64,000 nt of DNA from Steromphala cineraria (lineage: Eukaryota; Mollusca; Gastropoda; Trochida; Trochidae), in the NCBI GenBank assembly GCA_916613615.1, contig OU744730.1:35077315-35141314 (forward strand), read 5' to 3'. The translations under genes were made by a program, and so were the position numbers. Positions 29,723 through 41,954 of this stretch are shown piece by piece. Position 1 is the stretch's first letter. Each line of letters opens with the position of its first letter. The notes below the pieces were generated by a model that searched no databases, was not told the origin of the DNA, and saw only the letters and a list, made by a program, of their open reading frames with translations.

Positions 29723-32600
29723 TTAAATTAGTGTAGCATAAATATTTTTCATGAAAAAGGTTCTTGTTGTAATTATAATCAAACTTGGCAGGTTGAATTT
29801 AAATCATCTCAGCTTGAAGTAGACGATCATGCTCGCCTCGGTACTAGCTCCCCTACGCTCCGCAGTTACCGAGATGCCTCGCATTGAAAAAAGTGGAAAA
29901 TTTCCTCCGAAATTTTCAAAGTCGACATAATTTAATAATAGGCCTTTCCCAATCAAATTATTGTCATGTATCGATGCAAAATTATAAAATACAATGATCA
30001 AGCTAATTTTTTTTTTGTTATTTGCTTTATTTTTTCATTTATTTGCTGAAATCGCCTATTTGAAAAACAGTCCCGACTTAAATCCTAGTCGGCCTTTGAG
30101 CATTAATATCTTCTTGAATACTCCACCTTCATTGATAATGATATAATTTACGTATTCTTCATCCAAATAATTCTTGATTTTTAATGAAATCACAATTTAT
30201 TATGAATCTCGAAGTTTGTAATAAGCGATTTTAAAGTTGGTGTAAAATGACGAAGTTCGTTTGTTTACATCGATTGCGCATGCTCACTGAGCCGGAAAGA
30301 ACACCAAAGCGATGACCGGCAGACCTCTAACACGGGAAAACAAACATGCCAAATCCAAATTTATTTTCAAGACTGCTGACAACAAAATGGATCTTGTAAT
30401 AAACAAAGTCTCAAGTGTCTAAAGTACTCTAGTAGTCAGTTAAGTAGAGATCAAAGTAAAGTAGTCTTTGAAAAAAAAAGAATTCTAAAAAGCTTGCAGA
30501 CTGGAGTGATGAACTTGGTTATGTAAAGATGTCAAAAAACAGGTGCTTCCTTTTCAAATGTTGACAATATCGCATCAACTTTATATTATCAGATTAAAAA
30601 ATAATTCTACTTGATATTGATTGGATGTTTATTTGGCTTGATAAGACAATTTCATTTAGACATTTTGATGTTGCAAATTGCAATTGATTCTTCAATTAAA
30701 TCTTGTAACTGACAATCTTTTAACTTTCCAATTTATTTAACTTTCTGAATTTTCCAATAAATTTTCTGACATCATTATATTTATAGTTTACAAAATGAAC
30801 AATATTTACTGTGGAAATAAATATGACATTATGTTAACTAAAATTATTAAAATAAATTTAATGCATTAAATAGCAAACAAAAAGGTCAAAAGAGATGTAA
30901 TAAAAATATTTCAGAAAGAAACTTGACAGGAGTCATGTCGGACAGGTCCTGAAATGGTATCTGACAAAAGAATCCTAACAGTTAGCAGGGATTGGGAAAA
31001 TAATCTGTCACAATTATGAATGGTCTATTGTAATGATTTTTGGTACTTTCTGAAAAAAAATTTCTCCACTTTTTTGTATTACAGCACATCATGAGGAATC
31101 ATTCAAGTCAGCAAAGTAATATTGACAATATAAACTACCTTTTTTTGAGGTAGCATTTGAAAATTGAATCTTTTATGACTAGACATATTGCATTTAATGG
31201 ATCATTTCTTTTTTCCTGTTTTAAAATACAGAAAGCTTTTGTTGTAATTTATTTTACTTAATTCTGATAGGATGTTAACTTAGATCAAATCAAATAAAAT
31301 TAACAAATCAATTTTCATTTATTTTCAGCTTAACAATGAATATGTAATTTTATGTCACAGGCAACTTTTCTTTTTGAAGTACAAAGGTGAAATAATATGT
31401 GCAAAATATACAATTAAATGCCAATTAAGACAGAACTCAATTATAAATGCCAAGATGACAGCCATTTAAGAAAATATATATAGGTTTAGACAATTAAAGT
31501 TTATTGTAGATTCAATAATTTTCTTTAACATTAAAACTGTTGCAGAAAATTTATGATATAAACATTGCTATTGTAAAAATAAAACTGAAAGGGTGACAAT
31601 ATGGAAAATTTGTCAGATTGACTCAGAACAAGCTGTTCATAATTAGGAGATTTATCTATGAACAATATTCTTATTTGACACTGTCCTTTCCAAATAATTT
31701 TATAAGAAAAAGGACATGCATTCTTGACAGGAAATCACAGGCACAATTATTTTAAAGGATTTCAAAGTAGAAAGGAAAGTTGAAAATCTTATTTAAAATA
31801 AGTAACAAATTACACTTGCAAAATAACAGACAATGATATTAATGTAATGTTGTATTTGAAATTATTTTAAAATTGACAGAAGAACAAAAAATGAAAAACT
31901 TTTTTTTTTTTTAGAAAATTCAGATTTTAATAATAATTACACTCATTGTATTTGGAATTTTATATGAAAAGCCTTAATTTGGAACTTTGTTTGCAAAAAT
32001 ATCCTTAAAATTCCAAAGATGAATTTTAGGTTGTTTTATAATAATTTTGTTTATGTAATTTTGTTGTCTTTTCTTAATCACCCATTGCAAGATCTTTAGT
32101 CTATCAGTCAACAAAAAAATCGGTATTAGTTTCAAACATTGCATACTTCCCTTCATTCAGCAAGTATCCTCCCATGCAAGTACCGGCGATGTTTATTTAA
32201 AAACGTTCAGTAAAATAATGCGAAAATCTTGAAGAAGGATCAGTCATAAGACTAAGTGCTGTGATGACCGGCTGATGCCAAAGTTTGCTATGCGCATGCG
32301 CAAATTAAGCTTTGCAAATGGCGGACGTTTCAAATAAACAAACTGAGATCGACTGAAAAGTTTGACGAGTTACAAACCTCATTGTCATCATGACAGACAT
32401 TTCCTTGTTAGTTTGTCGATACGATAACGTTTGAATACATTCAGTCACATACATTAGAATGAATTGTACGTATGATTGGGAAAGTCCCCACTTTTTACAT
32501 AGGTCGGCATCTCGTCGTGGGAACGGAGGTTGACCGGAGATAGTCACGGCGAGCATACATCGTCTAAGCTTGAAGTACATAATTTACATTTTATTATCCT
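29723..32600 (+). mobile_element. Small TIR element split by the MULE-like insertion
   Basis: 29723-29820 and 32577-32600 together match the left half of the intact relative at 32859-33265 ('GTGTAGCATAAAT', 'TTTAAATCATCTC', then 'TTTATATTTTATTATCCT'). The 2.7-kb element at 29821-32566 lies between them. Confidence 0.75.
29821..32566. mobile_element. 2.75-kb MULE-like TIR element with 10-bp target duplication
   Basis: The ends start AGACGAT and keep diverged inverted similarity for about 100 bases ('ATGCTCGCC', 'GAGATGCC', 'AAAAAGTGG'). AGCTTGAAGT occurs on both sides (29811-29820 and 32567-32576). A related uninterrupted target with one AGCTTGAAGT is at 32955-32975. A 10-bp duplication fits Mutator-like elements. 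The interior is AT-rich with no transposase frame. Confidence 0.8.
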
Positions 32601-32640
32601 ATAAGATAAGATAAGATAGATAAGATAATTCTTTATTGCC
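32601..32640. repeat. (AAGAT)n simple repeat and LINE-like tail
   Basis: GATAAGATAAGATAAGATAG repeats end in 'TTCTTTATTGCCCGTTAAGG'. This looks like the 3' tail of a LINE or SINE, but no body is recognisable. Confidence 0.6.
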
Positions 32641-32660
32641 CGTTAAGGAATTTGTGTTAC

Positions 32661-32850
32661 ATTTAAAGGGAGACTAATCGCAGGTCTGACAACGCTAATC
32701 ACCTGAGGTAATGAGAGTTCGCGAAACTTTTTTTAGTTGCGTAACGCGGTCACGTGACAGGAACTGGGCACCGCCCGGCAGCTGTAGATGATTTCGTAAC
32801 CTTGGTGTGATCGCCCCATAAAAAAATATGATTTTTACCCCAATATCACG
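32661..32850 (+). repeat. Interspersed repeat, copy 1 of a ~190-bp pair
   Basis: 'TAATCACCTGAGGTAATGAG', 'GCCCGGCAGCTGTAGATGAT' and 'ATATGATTTTTACCCCAATA' recur in order at 35941-36130. Confidence 0.8.
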
Positions 32851-32858
32851 TTTTTTCC

Positions 32859-33265
32859 ATAGACTTGCATGTTAAATTGGTGTAGCATAAATAATTTTCA
32901 TGAAAAAGATTCTTGTTGTATTATGTTCAAACTTGGCAAGTTGAATTTAAATCATCTCAGCTTGAAGTTAATAATTTATATTTTATTATCCTATTATTAC
33001 TTATGTAAAGTCGTCAGATTTACCGATTTATGTACAAAATTAAGAGACCTGTCCCATAGGTCGCCATTATAAACTTGTTCACAAATATGTACAAAATTTG
33101 ATTGAATTACTGTCATTCCTTAGATAATCGATTGAAAATGAAACAGAAATTATGAGGTTGTAGCTGAGATGATTCGTCACAAATGGGCAAAAAATGAACA
33201 GAATCCGACGGAAATTAAATTAGTGAAAATTATTTATGCTACACCAATTTAACATGCAAGTCTAT
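32859..33265. mobile_element. 407-bp TIR element flanked by TA
   Basis: GACTTGCATGTTAAATTGG and following bases at the left are inverted at 33225-33263, an arm of about 40 bases. TA flanks both sides, consistent with a Tc1/mariner-type non-autonomous element. It shows the empty version of the site hit by the 29821-32566 element. Confidence 0.75.
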
Positions 33266-33269
33266 TGAA

Positions 33270-35935
33270 ATAATGTTATTGTCCGAATATAACTGGCACG
33301 GGTCTGTACTACTGTAGAGCTTCCACAGGTCCCAAAAATCGGAATCGAGTACTCGAGGGGTCAGACTCGACTCGGACCCGAGTACCCGAAAATTTATCTT
33401 TACCCAAGAATTCATGTAATTTTATGTTGAGCCTAGATATCACAAACGGGATGCGGTGAATTCGTACCCAAAACGAACTTGTAGTTGTACCATCGTGTCA
33501 TATGTTTCCGTGGTATTAAGAAATTGACTGCTCTTGGCGATAGCGTATGTACTGACCACTAACAAATGCATAATAAACTATCAAAACACCAGCCTCGCTT
33601 GCATTTAATGCCAATAAAACATGTTTTCTCTCCTAAAGTTCATCGTCGCCGATAACAGACGGAAGGGTGCCATATTGGACGAGCAAAAGTGACGTCATAT
33701 GTTTCCGTGGTATTTTCCCAAAGTCAAAGTACGGGAGCACAGCACATGCCACCATCTCGCGACAGGGAAATTTACACTTTTGAATTGTCATTAAAGATTC
33801 CAGATTATCAAAATTGTAATAAATGTCCATAAGAGTAATAGTGTCATTAATCAAACACATTGAAATGGTTTTCTGTGACATTTAAAATGTATTTACAGTT
33901 CAAAAGTTATGTCAATACCTCATGGGAAATCAAAATTGATAATTCTGTAATATATTGAGATGATGAAAACGAGAGTCTAAATAATCCTCCTGATGGCATG
34001 AACAATGAAAATTATCGTGACTGCGTAGGAATGTTATTGTGCAACAATGTTTCAGCTGTACCCAGTGACAAAAGTCTTCAAAGAAATTGCATGTCGAAAT
34101 TTTAAGTTTTAGTTCGTTCCATGCATCTTCCCTTGAAAAAAATTCTTGAATTGAAAAAATAATTTGTGTTCTAACTGAAGACATTATTAAGCTAAAACAG
34201 TTACTGTCATGTAGGTCATGATGAAGATATATCATCCCAAAATATCAATTCAATCTTAAAATGTCACACTCAAGATTTTAAAATTTGAAATTTTAAACAT
34301 ATGAAATTTTTCTTTAGTGATATTTGATAACATACATCAACAATTTAGTTCTTGTGAAATTACCCTGATTGTTCACTTTTACGACAGTGGTACAACTTAA
34401 TAATAAAGACTCATTGTCCCCTCTGTCGGCATGGATAGGCGAGTAAAAAGGGATCATAAAGTGACAATTACAAATTGGATGAAATTTTGAAAAAATGTTG
34501 TTACCAATTGTTTTTTATCATTAAGTCTTATTGTAATTTTCTAAGAAAGATGGATTATTGCAAATAAATTGACTTTTTATCAGCCCATCAAACACCGTCT
34601 CTATAAAGTCTTGTCACCCTACACAATAAAATACTATCCCTCAAGTCTGGAGTGAGTGAGTTTGGGTTTACCGTTTCCAACAATGATTCAGCTAGTTTAA
34701 CTCTCTCCTGACTGCAGGCCGCACTTGCGGCCGAGACTTTAATTACTAATTGACACGTCATTGAAATTTGACCCTTTGACATACAAACGACAAACGTGTG
34801 TGACGAAGTTCCGTAAATGTTGACAAAGTTTATATTTTTTGAATCACAGATCAATAGCCTTTCTCGTGGTGAAATAATCATAATCATAAAGTTTTCCGTT
34901 ATCAAGAAGTGACAAATTAAAAATATTGAATGTATTTTTAATTAGAAAAGTGACGTGCAGGTGCATGTTTTTCTTACTAACAGCGAATTTACCTAGAAAG
35001 GAGGGAGAAGCTAAATATGATAGAATCCAATGTGACGTCATTGTTAAAATTTTACACTTTTGAAGCTCCAAGCAAAAACTTCAAAACAATCCAGCAGGCA
35101 GAAGGTTAAGTAGTTAACACGTGTCCTCTAGCTTGGAAACTTGGAATTAGGTTAGACTGGACGTTTACGTTCCCTGTCTCTAGTAAACACGTTTTTCTCT
35201 TGTTTTGATTTACTAAGTTCTGAATGACAGTTTCTGCATGCATATTTTGATATTAACAAAAGCTGTATGGGCGATATTACCTCTTGCGTCGCGCACGAAT
35301 ATCCTGTAAAAGTGATAGAATCATCTTAAGAGATGACCCTTTTGGGCTTCCATACTTTTAAAAATCGAGCAGGGATTCCCCTCTTATGTCACGTGATTGA
35401 TATTAATGGTTACGTCAGCTAGCAGCAACCGAAATTTCAGAAAGTTTGATAGTGTAAAAATTGATGAAACATTGAAAGAGATGACGGAAAAAAGTGCATT
35501 ACACTTTACACCGGAAATTGCATTAGGTATCAATTACAGAAGACTATAATTACGCAGATTGACAAAATTCGGAAAATTTACGACTTGGAGCCATGAAGCC
35601 CCTCTGATGAATGTAAACAATCGCTGGGTGGCTCGTTTTGGTGCGCGGCTCGCGGGAAATGAGGTCACACGAAAATACCACGGAATGATGAGTACCACGG
35701 AAACATATGACGGCACGGTACCCACAAATCTCAGTGGATTGTCCCCACTATCATTTTGTATTTATTTGCACAAATTATTATTCTAACTGTAATTGTACTC
35801 TGATAATGAGTTTAAAGATCATATTTTATATAAAGAAATGAATAAAATATTTTCTACACTTTTGGATTTGGCTATATATTTGAACAACAGCAAAATTTTA
35901 ATAATGTTTAATAATTCTTTCCAGAATTTGTGTTT
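33270..35935. other. No gene seen; repeated 'GTCATATGTTTCCGTGGTA' motif
   Basis: The motif occurs at about 33498 and 33693 on the + strand and inverted at about 35693-35712. This may be the ends of a poorly preserved element of about 2.2 kb. No exon or long frame is convincing. GGCCGCA-CT-TGCGGCC near 34713 is a perfect short inverted repeat. Confidence 0.35.
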
Positions 35936-35940
35936 ATACT

Positions 35941-36130
35941 TAAAGGGACACTATACCCAGTCCTGACACCACTAATCACCTAAGGTAATGAGAGTGCGAG
36001 GAACTTTTTTTTGTTGCGTAACGCGTCACGTGACACGAACTGGGCACTGCCCGGCAGCTGTAGATCATTTCGTAACCTCGGTGCCAGCGGGATCGCACCC
36101 ATAACAAAATATGATTTTTACCCCAATATC
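35941..36130 (+). repeat. Interspersed repeat, copy 2 of the ~190-bp pair
   Basis: Same order of blocks as 32661-32850, with small indels, e.g. an extra 'CCAGCGG'. Confidence 0.8.
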
Positions 36131-36134
36131 ATAA

Positions 36135-37200
36135 GGAATTCTAACTATTATTTGATAAAGCCTTAGCATAGTCAAAGCCTTGTCGTAACACACTCAGCTT
36201 TATTCTCAATGGTCAGTTGGGCTACATTTTTATAAAATGATTTATTAGTTTACAAAGAGGATAAACGTATATAGTGAAATGTTTTTGTATGTTCAGATGA
36301 ATATCATCATAATTGCATTTACGTTCCGTCTATGTACTACTTTTCACCATATATGATAAATACAACGTCTTGGTTTTGAAATAGTATTTTCTTTGTAACG
36401 TTTACTAAGGTTTACTTCGCAAGTGCATGAATGCGTCGCTAAAATTTTCTCATTTTGTAAATCTTATTTTTCGAAATATATCATTTTAAATTTTTCATAC
36501 AGTCTCAATTTAAGCCTTAAAGATATAACAACAATTTATTCCCCGTTCTAAGTACAGTGCTTTTACCAAACCCTTTCAAATAGAAGAATGGTTTCTATCT
36601 TGTATCATTTGTTGAAAATAGTGTACATCATTTTCAATTCCGTGACGGCATCTGACACGGTAATCAGAAAAAAGTCACAAGTATGCCTAGAGAGAAAAGT
36701 CACAATATTTTATGATAGTTATGCTTATTGAAATGTTTGGTATTTCAAATAAGTTCTGTGTGTTGAAATTAAGTTGACTGATGATAGGCCACATGATATG
36801 ATTTATCTTATGATGTCTTTGTTAAAAATATTTATCATTTTATTATTTAATAAATATTGAATATCATAGTTGTCCGCAATTTGTATTTTTATCTTTATTT
36901 TGGATATCAGGATTTAATGAACTCCATACTTTTATTGCACCATATAAAACTACCAAGCATTTGTCCCCTTCTTCATTTCATTGTCCGAAAGGATGAATTT
37001 TCTCTGAGCTTTTAGTGGTTTAAATGTTGATAGCGCTCTGGGATACAACACTTATGTTACAGTTGATGGATGGTGATCCACAAGAAAAGGAAGTTTATAT
37101 AGAAATACAAGAATGTTTTCATGACAGCTTTTAGTCAGTTGTTTTAGGTAGTTGAGGTGAAGGAAGGACTGTGACTTTTTCCCTGATCACCGTTGAGGCA
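36135..37200. other. No gene seen
   Basis: AT-rich sequence up to the Gypsy-2 boundary; nothing supported. Confidence 0.5.
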
Positions 37201-37206
37201 GGAGTT

Positions 37207-37375
37207 TGTTTTGTCAGGGACGACGAAGTGGTTTCGATGTAATTGACTTTAATCGACGGAGTGATGTTGACATGTTGTTTATAGAGTAATGGCGGTACAC
37301 AACAACCCGTGACGTAACAAGGGGAGGTTACTCCAACCTTGACTGGTACTGGCGCAGCAATGCGCTAATATTACA
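37207..37375 (-). repeat. Gypsy-2 3' LTR
   Basis: About 169 bases, minus-strand ends TGTAATATTAGC...AAAACA. It lacks 15-16 bases present in the other LTR next to 'CCGTGACGTAA'. Confidence 0.9.
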
Positions 37376-37699
37376 TCCCCCTTTCTTTTAAGAACTTTTA
37401 ACGGAGGGAAAAGTTATTGGCCATATTTAAAAGTCTCTTTGGAACACACATTCATATAATAAAATTTTAACTTTAACACAGAAGAAAACTGGCCACAATT
37501 AACAGTCTCTTTTGGCCCACACGCGAGTCTAGTGTTTTTTTTCTTCTTCGATAAAACACATTTTTCACATGAAATAATAACTTTTAACTGTAAAGTCCAA
37601 ACTGATAGAAGGCCCACACTTTGAGGCACTTAAAATTAAACTTCAGTGGTAAGCTCAACATGAAAGAACATGCAAATTTAAAAGTCACAGGTTGAACTT

Positions 37700-38774
37700 T
37701 TTAGGTGGCACTACACATCGGCCGGATCTGGTCTTCAGTGGTGAACCATTTGACATCACTGGCAGTGGAGGCATCGCCGGAACATCTGGATGTTGTTGTG
37801 ACATCAGTGGTTCGGGTTCTTGGGATGCTGGCATGGCTGCCAACTGCTGTTAATTTCTTCTATAACAACCTGCCGGGGTGTCGATGACATAGGACCTGGG
37901 GTAGTGTGACTGATTGGATATCACACCATGGCCTAGGGTCTTCGAGTAGCCTGCCTGTCCTGGGTCGAGCTGACCTAGGTCTCTTGCGAGATGCTGCTTG
38001 TCAAAGTTCCGCTTCTGGTCAGCTTTGATTTGGTTGTCTTTTAACCTGAGTTGGCTGAGATCAGGTAGTTTTGGGTTAAGTAGCTCCGGAAGTACAGGAA
38101 CTGCTGTTCGAAGACGTCTTCCCATTAGGAGTTCTGCCGGACTGTAACCATTCTGTAGGGGTGTTGTCCGGTAGGATAATAGAGCTAGGTATGGATCCTT
38201 CTCTTTTTTCAGTAGGAGCTTGACAGTCTTCACCGCTCTTTCTGCCTCTCCATTGCTCTGAGCAAAAGTAGGGCTACTTGTGACATGAGTGAATCCATAT
38301 TCTCTTGAAAATTCTTCAAAGTGATTGCTTGAGAACTGTGGTCCATTGTCTGACATTATTGTCTCTGGAATGCCGTGTCGGGCGAAGATAGATTTCAGGT
38401 GCTTCACGATATCTGGACTGTGACAGTTTGGCAATCTCGACGTACCTTGGAAAGTTATCTTTGACTAGAAGATATTCTGTGTCTTGCAAGTGGAAGAGGT
38501 CCGTCGCAATCTTCTACCATGGGCGATCTGGTAGATTTGATGGCATGAGAGGTTCGGGACAAATAGTTCTTTCCTTGATGCATTCTGTGCAGTTTTCAAC
38601 TAACACTTGTAGTTGCTGAGAAAGTCCAGGCCACCAGACTGACTGTTTGGCCCGTTCACGACACTTGACTATCCCTTGATGTCCCTTGTGAAGTTTGTCC
38701 AACATCTCAAGACACATTGACATTGGGATAACCAATCTGTTTTCTCTCAGCAGTAGTCCATTTTCGACGGTCAA
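37700..38774 (-). pseudogene. Gypsy-2 integrase
   Basis: The 38774-38514 frame has the zinc domain ('HKGHQGIVKC', 'CTECIKERTIC'). The 38434-37850 frame has the second Asp and the Glu of the DDE core ('MSDNGPQFSS', 'QSNGEAERAVKT') and the C-terminal domain. The first Asp block ('ATDLFHL'-like) lies between them in a shifted frame. Integration is not possible from this copy without the missing link. Confidence 0.9.
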
Positions 38775-38930
38775 CTCATGTCAAAAAGCGTAGAAGGGTT
38801 TGACAGCTCCAGGCAATTTTCTCTTCTCAGGCCATTCTTGTTGACAAAGTGTGATCAACTCTTTGCAAACTTCATCCTGTTTGAGTTTACTGCGCAGCTT
38901 GTCAAGACATTTTTCAGATGCTGGAGTCAT

Positions 38931-39713
38931 TTAGATTACTTGCTTGACATATGCATCGGCTTCCTGACTTAGCTCTGACTTTGCTATAGTTGACTTCAGA
39001 GGTGCACGAGAGAGTGTATCGGCGATGACCAGGGTCTTTCCGGGTACATAGTTGACGGTGTAGCAGTATCTCATCAACCTCATTCTGAACCTTTGTACTC
39101 TCGGTGGCAACAAGTCGAGATCTTTGGATCCAAGCAATGCTACTAATGGCTTGTGGTCTGTTTCGACAATGAAATCCAGTCCTATCAGGTAGGTTGAGAA
39201 CTTTTCGCATGCCCATGTTGTAGCTAGTGCTTCCTTTTCCACCTGTGCGTATCTCTGTTCTGTCGGCGTAAGTGATCTTGATGCGTAGGCAACTGGTCTC
39301 CAATCTTTGTCATGTAGCTGGAGAAGTACTGCGCCAAGACCATACGATGAAGCGTCAGCTGATACCTTGGTTGCTTTTGTAGCGTCGTAGTGAGCTAAGA
39401 CCTTCTTTGAACTTATCTCTTCCTTGATCTGTTTGAAAGCTTCCTGTTGCGGTTTATCCCAGCACCATGCAGAGTCGGCTCTGAGTAGATCTCGTATCCG
39501 CTTGGACTTTTCTGCTAGATTTGGTGAGAATTTTCCGAGGAAGTTTTTCATCCCAAAGAAACGACGAACTTCGGTGATTGAAGAAGGCTCTGGCATGTCT
39601 GAAATAGCTTTGACTTTATCCGGGTCAGCTCTGATACCTGATTCGTCGATGATGAACCCTAAGAACTTGATCTGATTTTGAGCAAATTCACATTTGTCAA
39701 AGTTCAAAGTCAC
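38931..39713 (-). pseudogene. Gypsy-2 RT thumb and RNase H
   Basis: A 260-codon frame starting mid-RT with 'TLNFDKCEFAQNQIKFLGF', through the connection region, to RNase H ('VSADASSYGLGAVLLQ', 'EKEALATTWACEKF', 'VETDHKPLVALL') and 'VIADTLSRAPL'. Acidic RNase H residues are retained. It is separated from RT motif C by a frameshift near 39715 and from integrase by about 160 bases of broken frame. Confidence 0.9.
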
Positions 39714-39719
39714 ATTGGT

Positions 39720-40640
39720 CCTGCGGCCTGTACTTTCTCCAATACCGTTTGTAGTCTGTGGTTATGCTCCTCGTTGGTCCGTCCTGATATTAGGATGTCA
39801 TCCATCTGGCATGGCACCCCTTGAATTCCGTCCAGGTTTTGGGTCATCTGTCTCTGCAATTTTCAGGTGCTGATGAAATTTTGAAGGGTAGACGGTTGAA
39901 GCAGTATCTTCCAAATGGAGTGTTGAAAGTTGTGAGGTGAGCAGAGTGCTGAGTGAGTGGGACTTGGTAAAACCCTGAGTTGCCGTCCAGCTTTGTGAAA
40001 AACTTGGCACCCGCCAACTGTCCTAAGGTCTCGTCAATCGAAGGTAGAGGGTGATATTCTCGACGGACGTTCTCGTTGAACTTTGTAAGATCTACACAGA
40101 TCCTCACTTTGTTATTGGACTTGGGTATAACTACCATTCGGCACACCATTCTGTTGGCTTGGAGATAGGAGAGATAACTCCGAGATTTTCCATTTTTGTC
40201 AATTCTTCTTTGACTTGTTCCATCAGTGGAAGTGCTATTCTTCGTGGCGTGGACAGTGCGAAGGGTTTTGCATTAGGCTTTAGTTCAATGTTGTACTCTT
40301 GTTTTGTATTTCCTAGACCTGTGAAGAGTTTAGGGTATGACTTCTTGTAGTTGCTTTTCTCTCCTGATAATACAGCGTCTAATCTGGCGTCCTTGACTGA
40401 GTGCTTCTATCGCTGGTCGACCTAAGAGTCGAATGTGCACCTCAGAGTTTTCAACAACGAATACCTTTTGCTTGGTTTGCCTGTCTTCCCACTTAAGATT
40501 AGCTTCAAACTGTCCTCGAACTTTCATCTTGTACTCTCCGACACCTGTAAGTTTTCTATCAGGGGCTTGTAGAGGCACTTGTGATGCTATTTTCTTGAAT
40601 TCGCACAGTGGTAACAGGCTTCGCAATCAATCTTGAATTG
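39720..40640 (-). pseudogene. Gypsy-2 protease remnant and RT core
   Basis: 40626-40330 holds the part downstream of the protease active site ('KIASQVPLQAPDRKLTGVGE'). The expected D-T/S-G triad is lost: the sequence just before reads 'FKIDCEAC'. 40149-39844 carries RT motif A in 'FFTKLDGNSGFYQVPL'. Motif C, 'CQMDDILISG', is in another frame near 39800. At least three frame changes break the region. Confidence 0.85.
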
Positions 40641-41433
40641 GACTGAGCATCCAGATACTTGAATATACCTGCATCTCCTGTGATATTGTTGATCATGGAG
40701 TTGACTTTCATGAGCCCTTGCATTATGACAAACCTTAGCCCAGTGACCTTTCTTGTGACATATGCTGCACTTGGTTTCAACTGCTGGACACTTTTTCTTT
40801 GAATGACTTGTGTCACCACATCTATGGCATTGAGATTTACTTGGTTTTTGCTGTCTTTTTGAGGTGCATGCTTGTATGGTTTTCTTCTCTTATCATTTCT
40901 ACCTGCCCTGAAGCAAACCCACTTCTCAAAGCACGAGCCTGTGTATAAAATTAGCTGTTTCAAGTGTTAACTTTGGTTCTAGTTGTAACTTGAGGCTAAG
41001 TTTCTCATCTATTAATCCAACCACAAGTCTATCTCTTATCATCTCTTCCTTCAAAGCTTAATACTGGCAATGTTCAGCTAATGCATACAGTGATGTGATG
41101 AAAGAATCAACTGGCTCCCCAATTTATTGTTTTCTGCTGTTAAACTTTGCTCTTTCAAATATAACATTTCTCTTGACAATTAAGAATGCTTGGAATTTCT
41201 CTACCACCATTATATGTTTTAGAGTCTCTATCAGAAAGGTTGAATGAAGATAGAATGTCTTCTGATTCTTGCCCCATTGAATAAATCAAAGTGCTTATTT
41301 GATATTCATCTTTCTCTTCACAAAGTTTTGAGAACGTTCTGAAACGTTTAAATCTACTGTACCATGTCTCCCATTTACCAGGATTTCGAAAATCAAACTT
41401 CTCCGATGATTGTATTTGGAAAAACGCCGCCAT
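40640..41433 (-). pseudogene. Gypsy-2 gag
   Basis: Starts 'MAAFFQIQSSEKFDFRNPGK'. Capsid-like residues follow in the first frame. Two canonical zinc knuckles ('CHRCGDTSHSKKKC' and 'CSICHKKGHWAKVC') are read from another frame around 40830-40725. Frameshifts and a stop separate the parts. Confidence 0.85.
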
Positions 41434-41764
41434 ATTTGTTTTGACCTTGATTGACCTCTTTTTACGTTTTCACATGAAAATTTCACTTCTTACGATAGAA
41501 AATCGTCTAAAGTCTTATATTCACAATGTGTAATTCAGGTTTATAGTTCAAGATATTATTTCATATGAAAGTCACCATTCTTTCACTTCTAAATGACAAA
41601 TTCATGCTGAATTAAAACTTTGTTTGGCAATGACATACTGTACTGTTTTTCCCGGGCTTCGAAGTTATTATTTGCGTTCACCATATATTGGAATTTACAG
41701 TTTATGCACACTTTTTTTTAGCACTCACGTGGACGCTTTATGTGTTGTTTAACTTCTGACACCA

Positions 41765-41949
41765 TGTTTTTTCAGGGATGACGAAGTGGTTTCGATGTAA
41801 TTGACTTTAATCGTCTGAGTGATGTTGACATGTTGTTCATAGAGTAATGGCGGGTACACAACAACCCGTGACGTAATCCGCATGGACATAACAAGGGGAG
41901 GTTACTCCAACCTTGACTGGTACTGGCGCAGCAATGCGCTAATATTACA
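41765..41949 (-). repeat. Gypsy-2 5' LTR
   Basis: About 185 bases; the longer version of the pair. It should contain the element promoter. Confidence 0.9.
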
Positions 41950-41954
41950 GAGTG

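Larger units (their letters stand above)
37207..41949 (-). mobile_element. Gypsy-2: older, decayed Ty3/Gypsy element
   Basis: LTRs at 37207-37375 and 41765-41949 bracket gag-pol on the minus strand. The primer site TGGTGTCAGAAGTTAA lies inside the right LTR (about 41749-41764), identical to that of Gypsy-1. A polypurine tract (minus strand AAAGAAAGGGGGA) abuts the left LTR. Flanks GAGTT and GAGTG are a mutated 5-bp target duplication. The LTRs differ by several substitutions and a 15-16 base indel. Gag, protease, RT and integrase all carry frameshifts. It belongs to the same broad group as Gypsy-1 but is a different family by LTR sequence. Confidence 0.92.

Noticed and set aside
34588..35071. 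Minus-strand frames of about 100 codons
   Set aside because: AT-rich, no motif, overlapping frames in conflict with each other, and no splice context.
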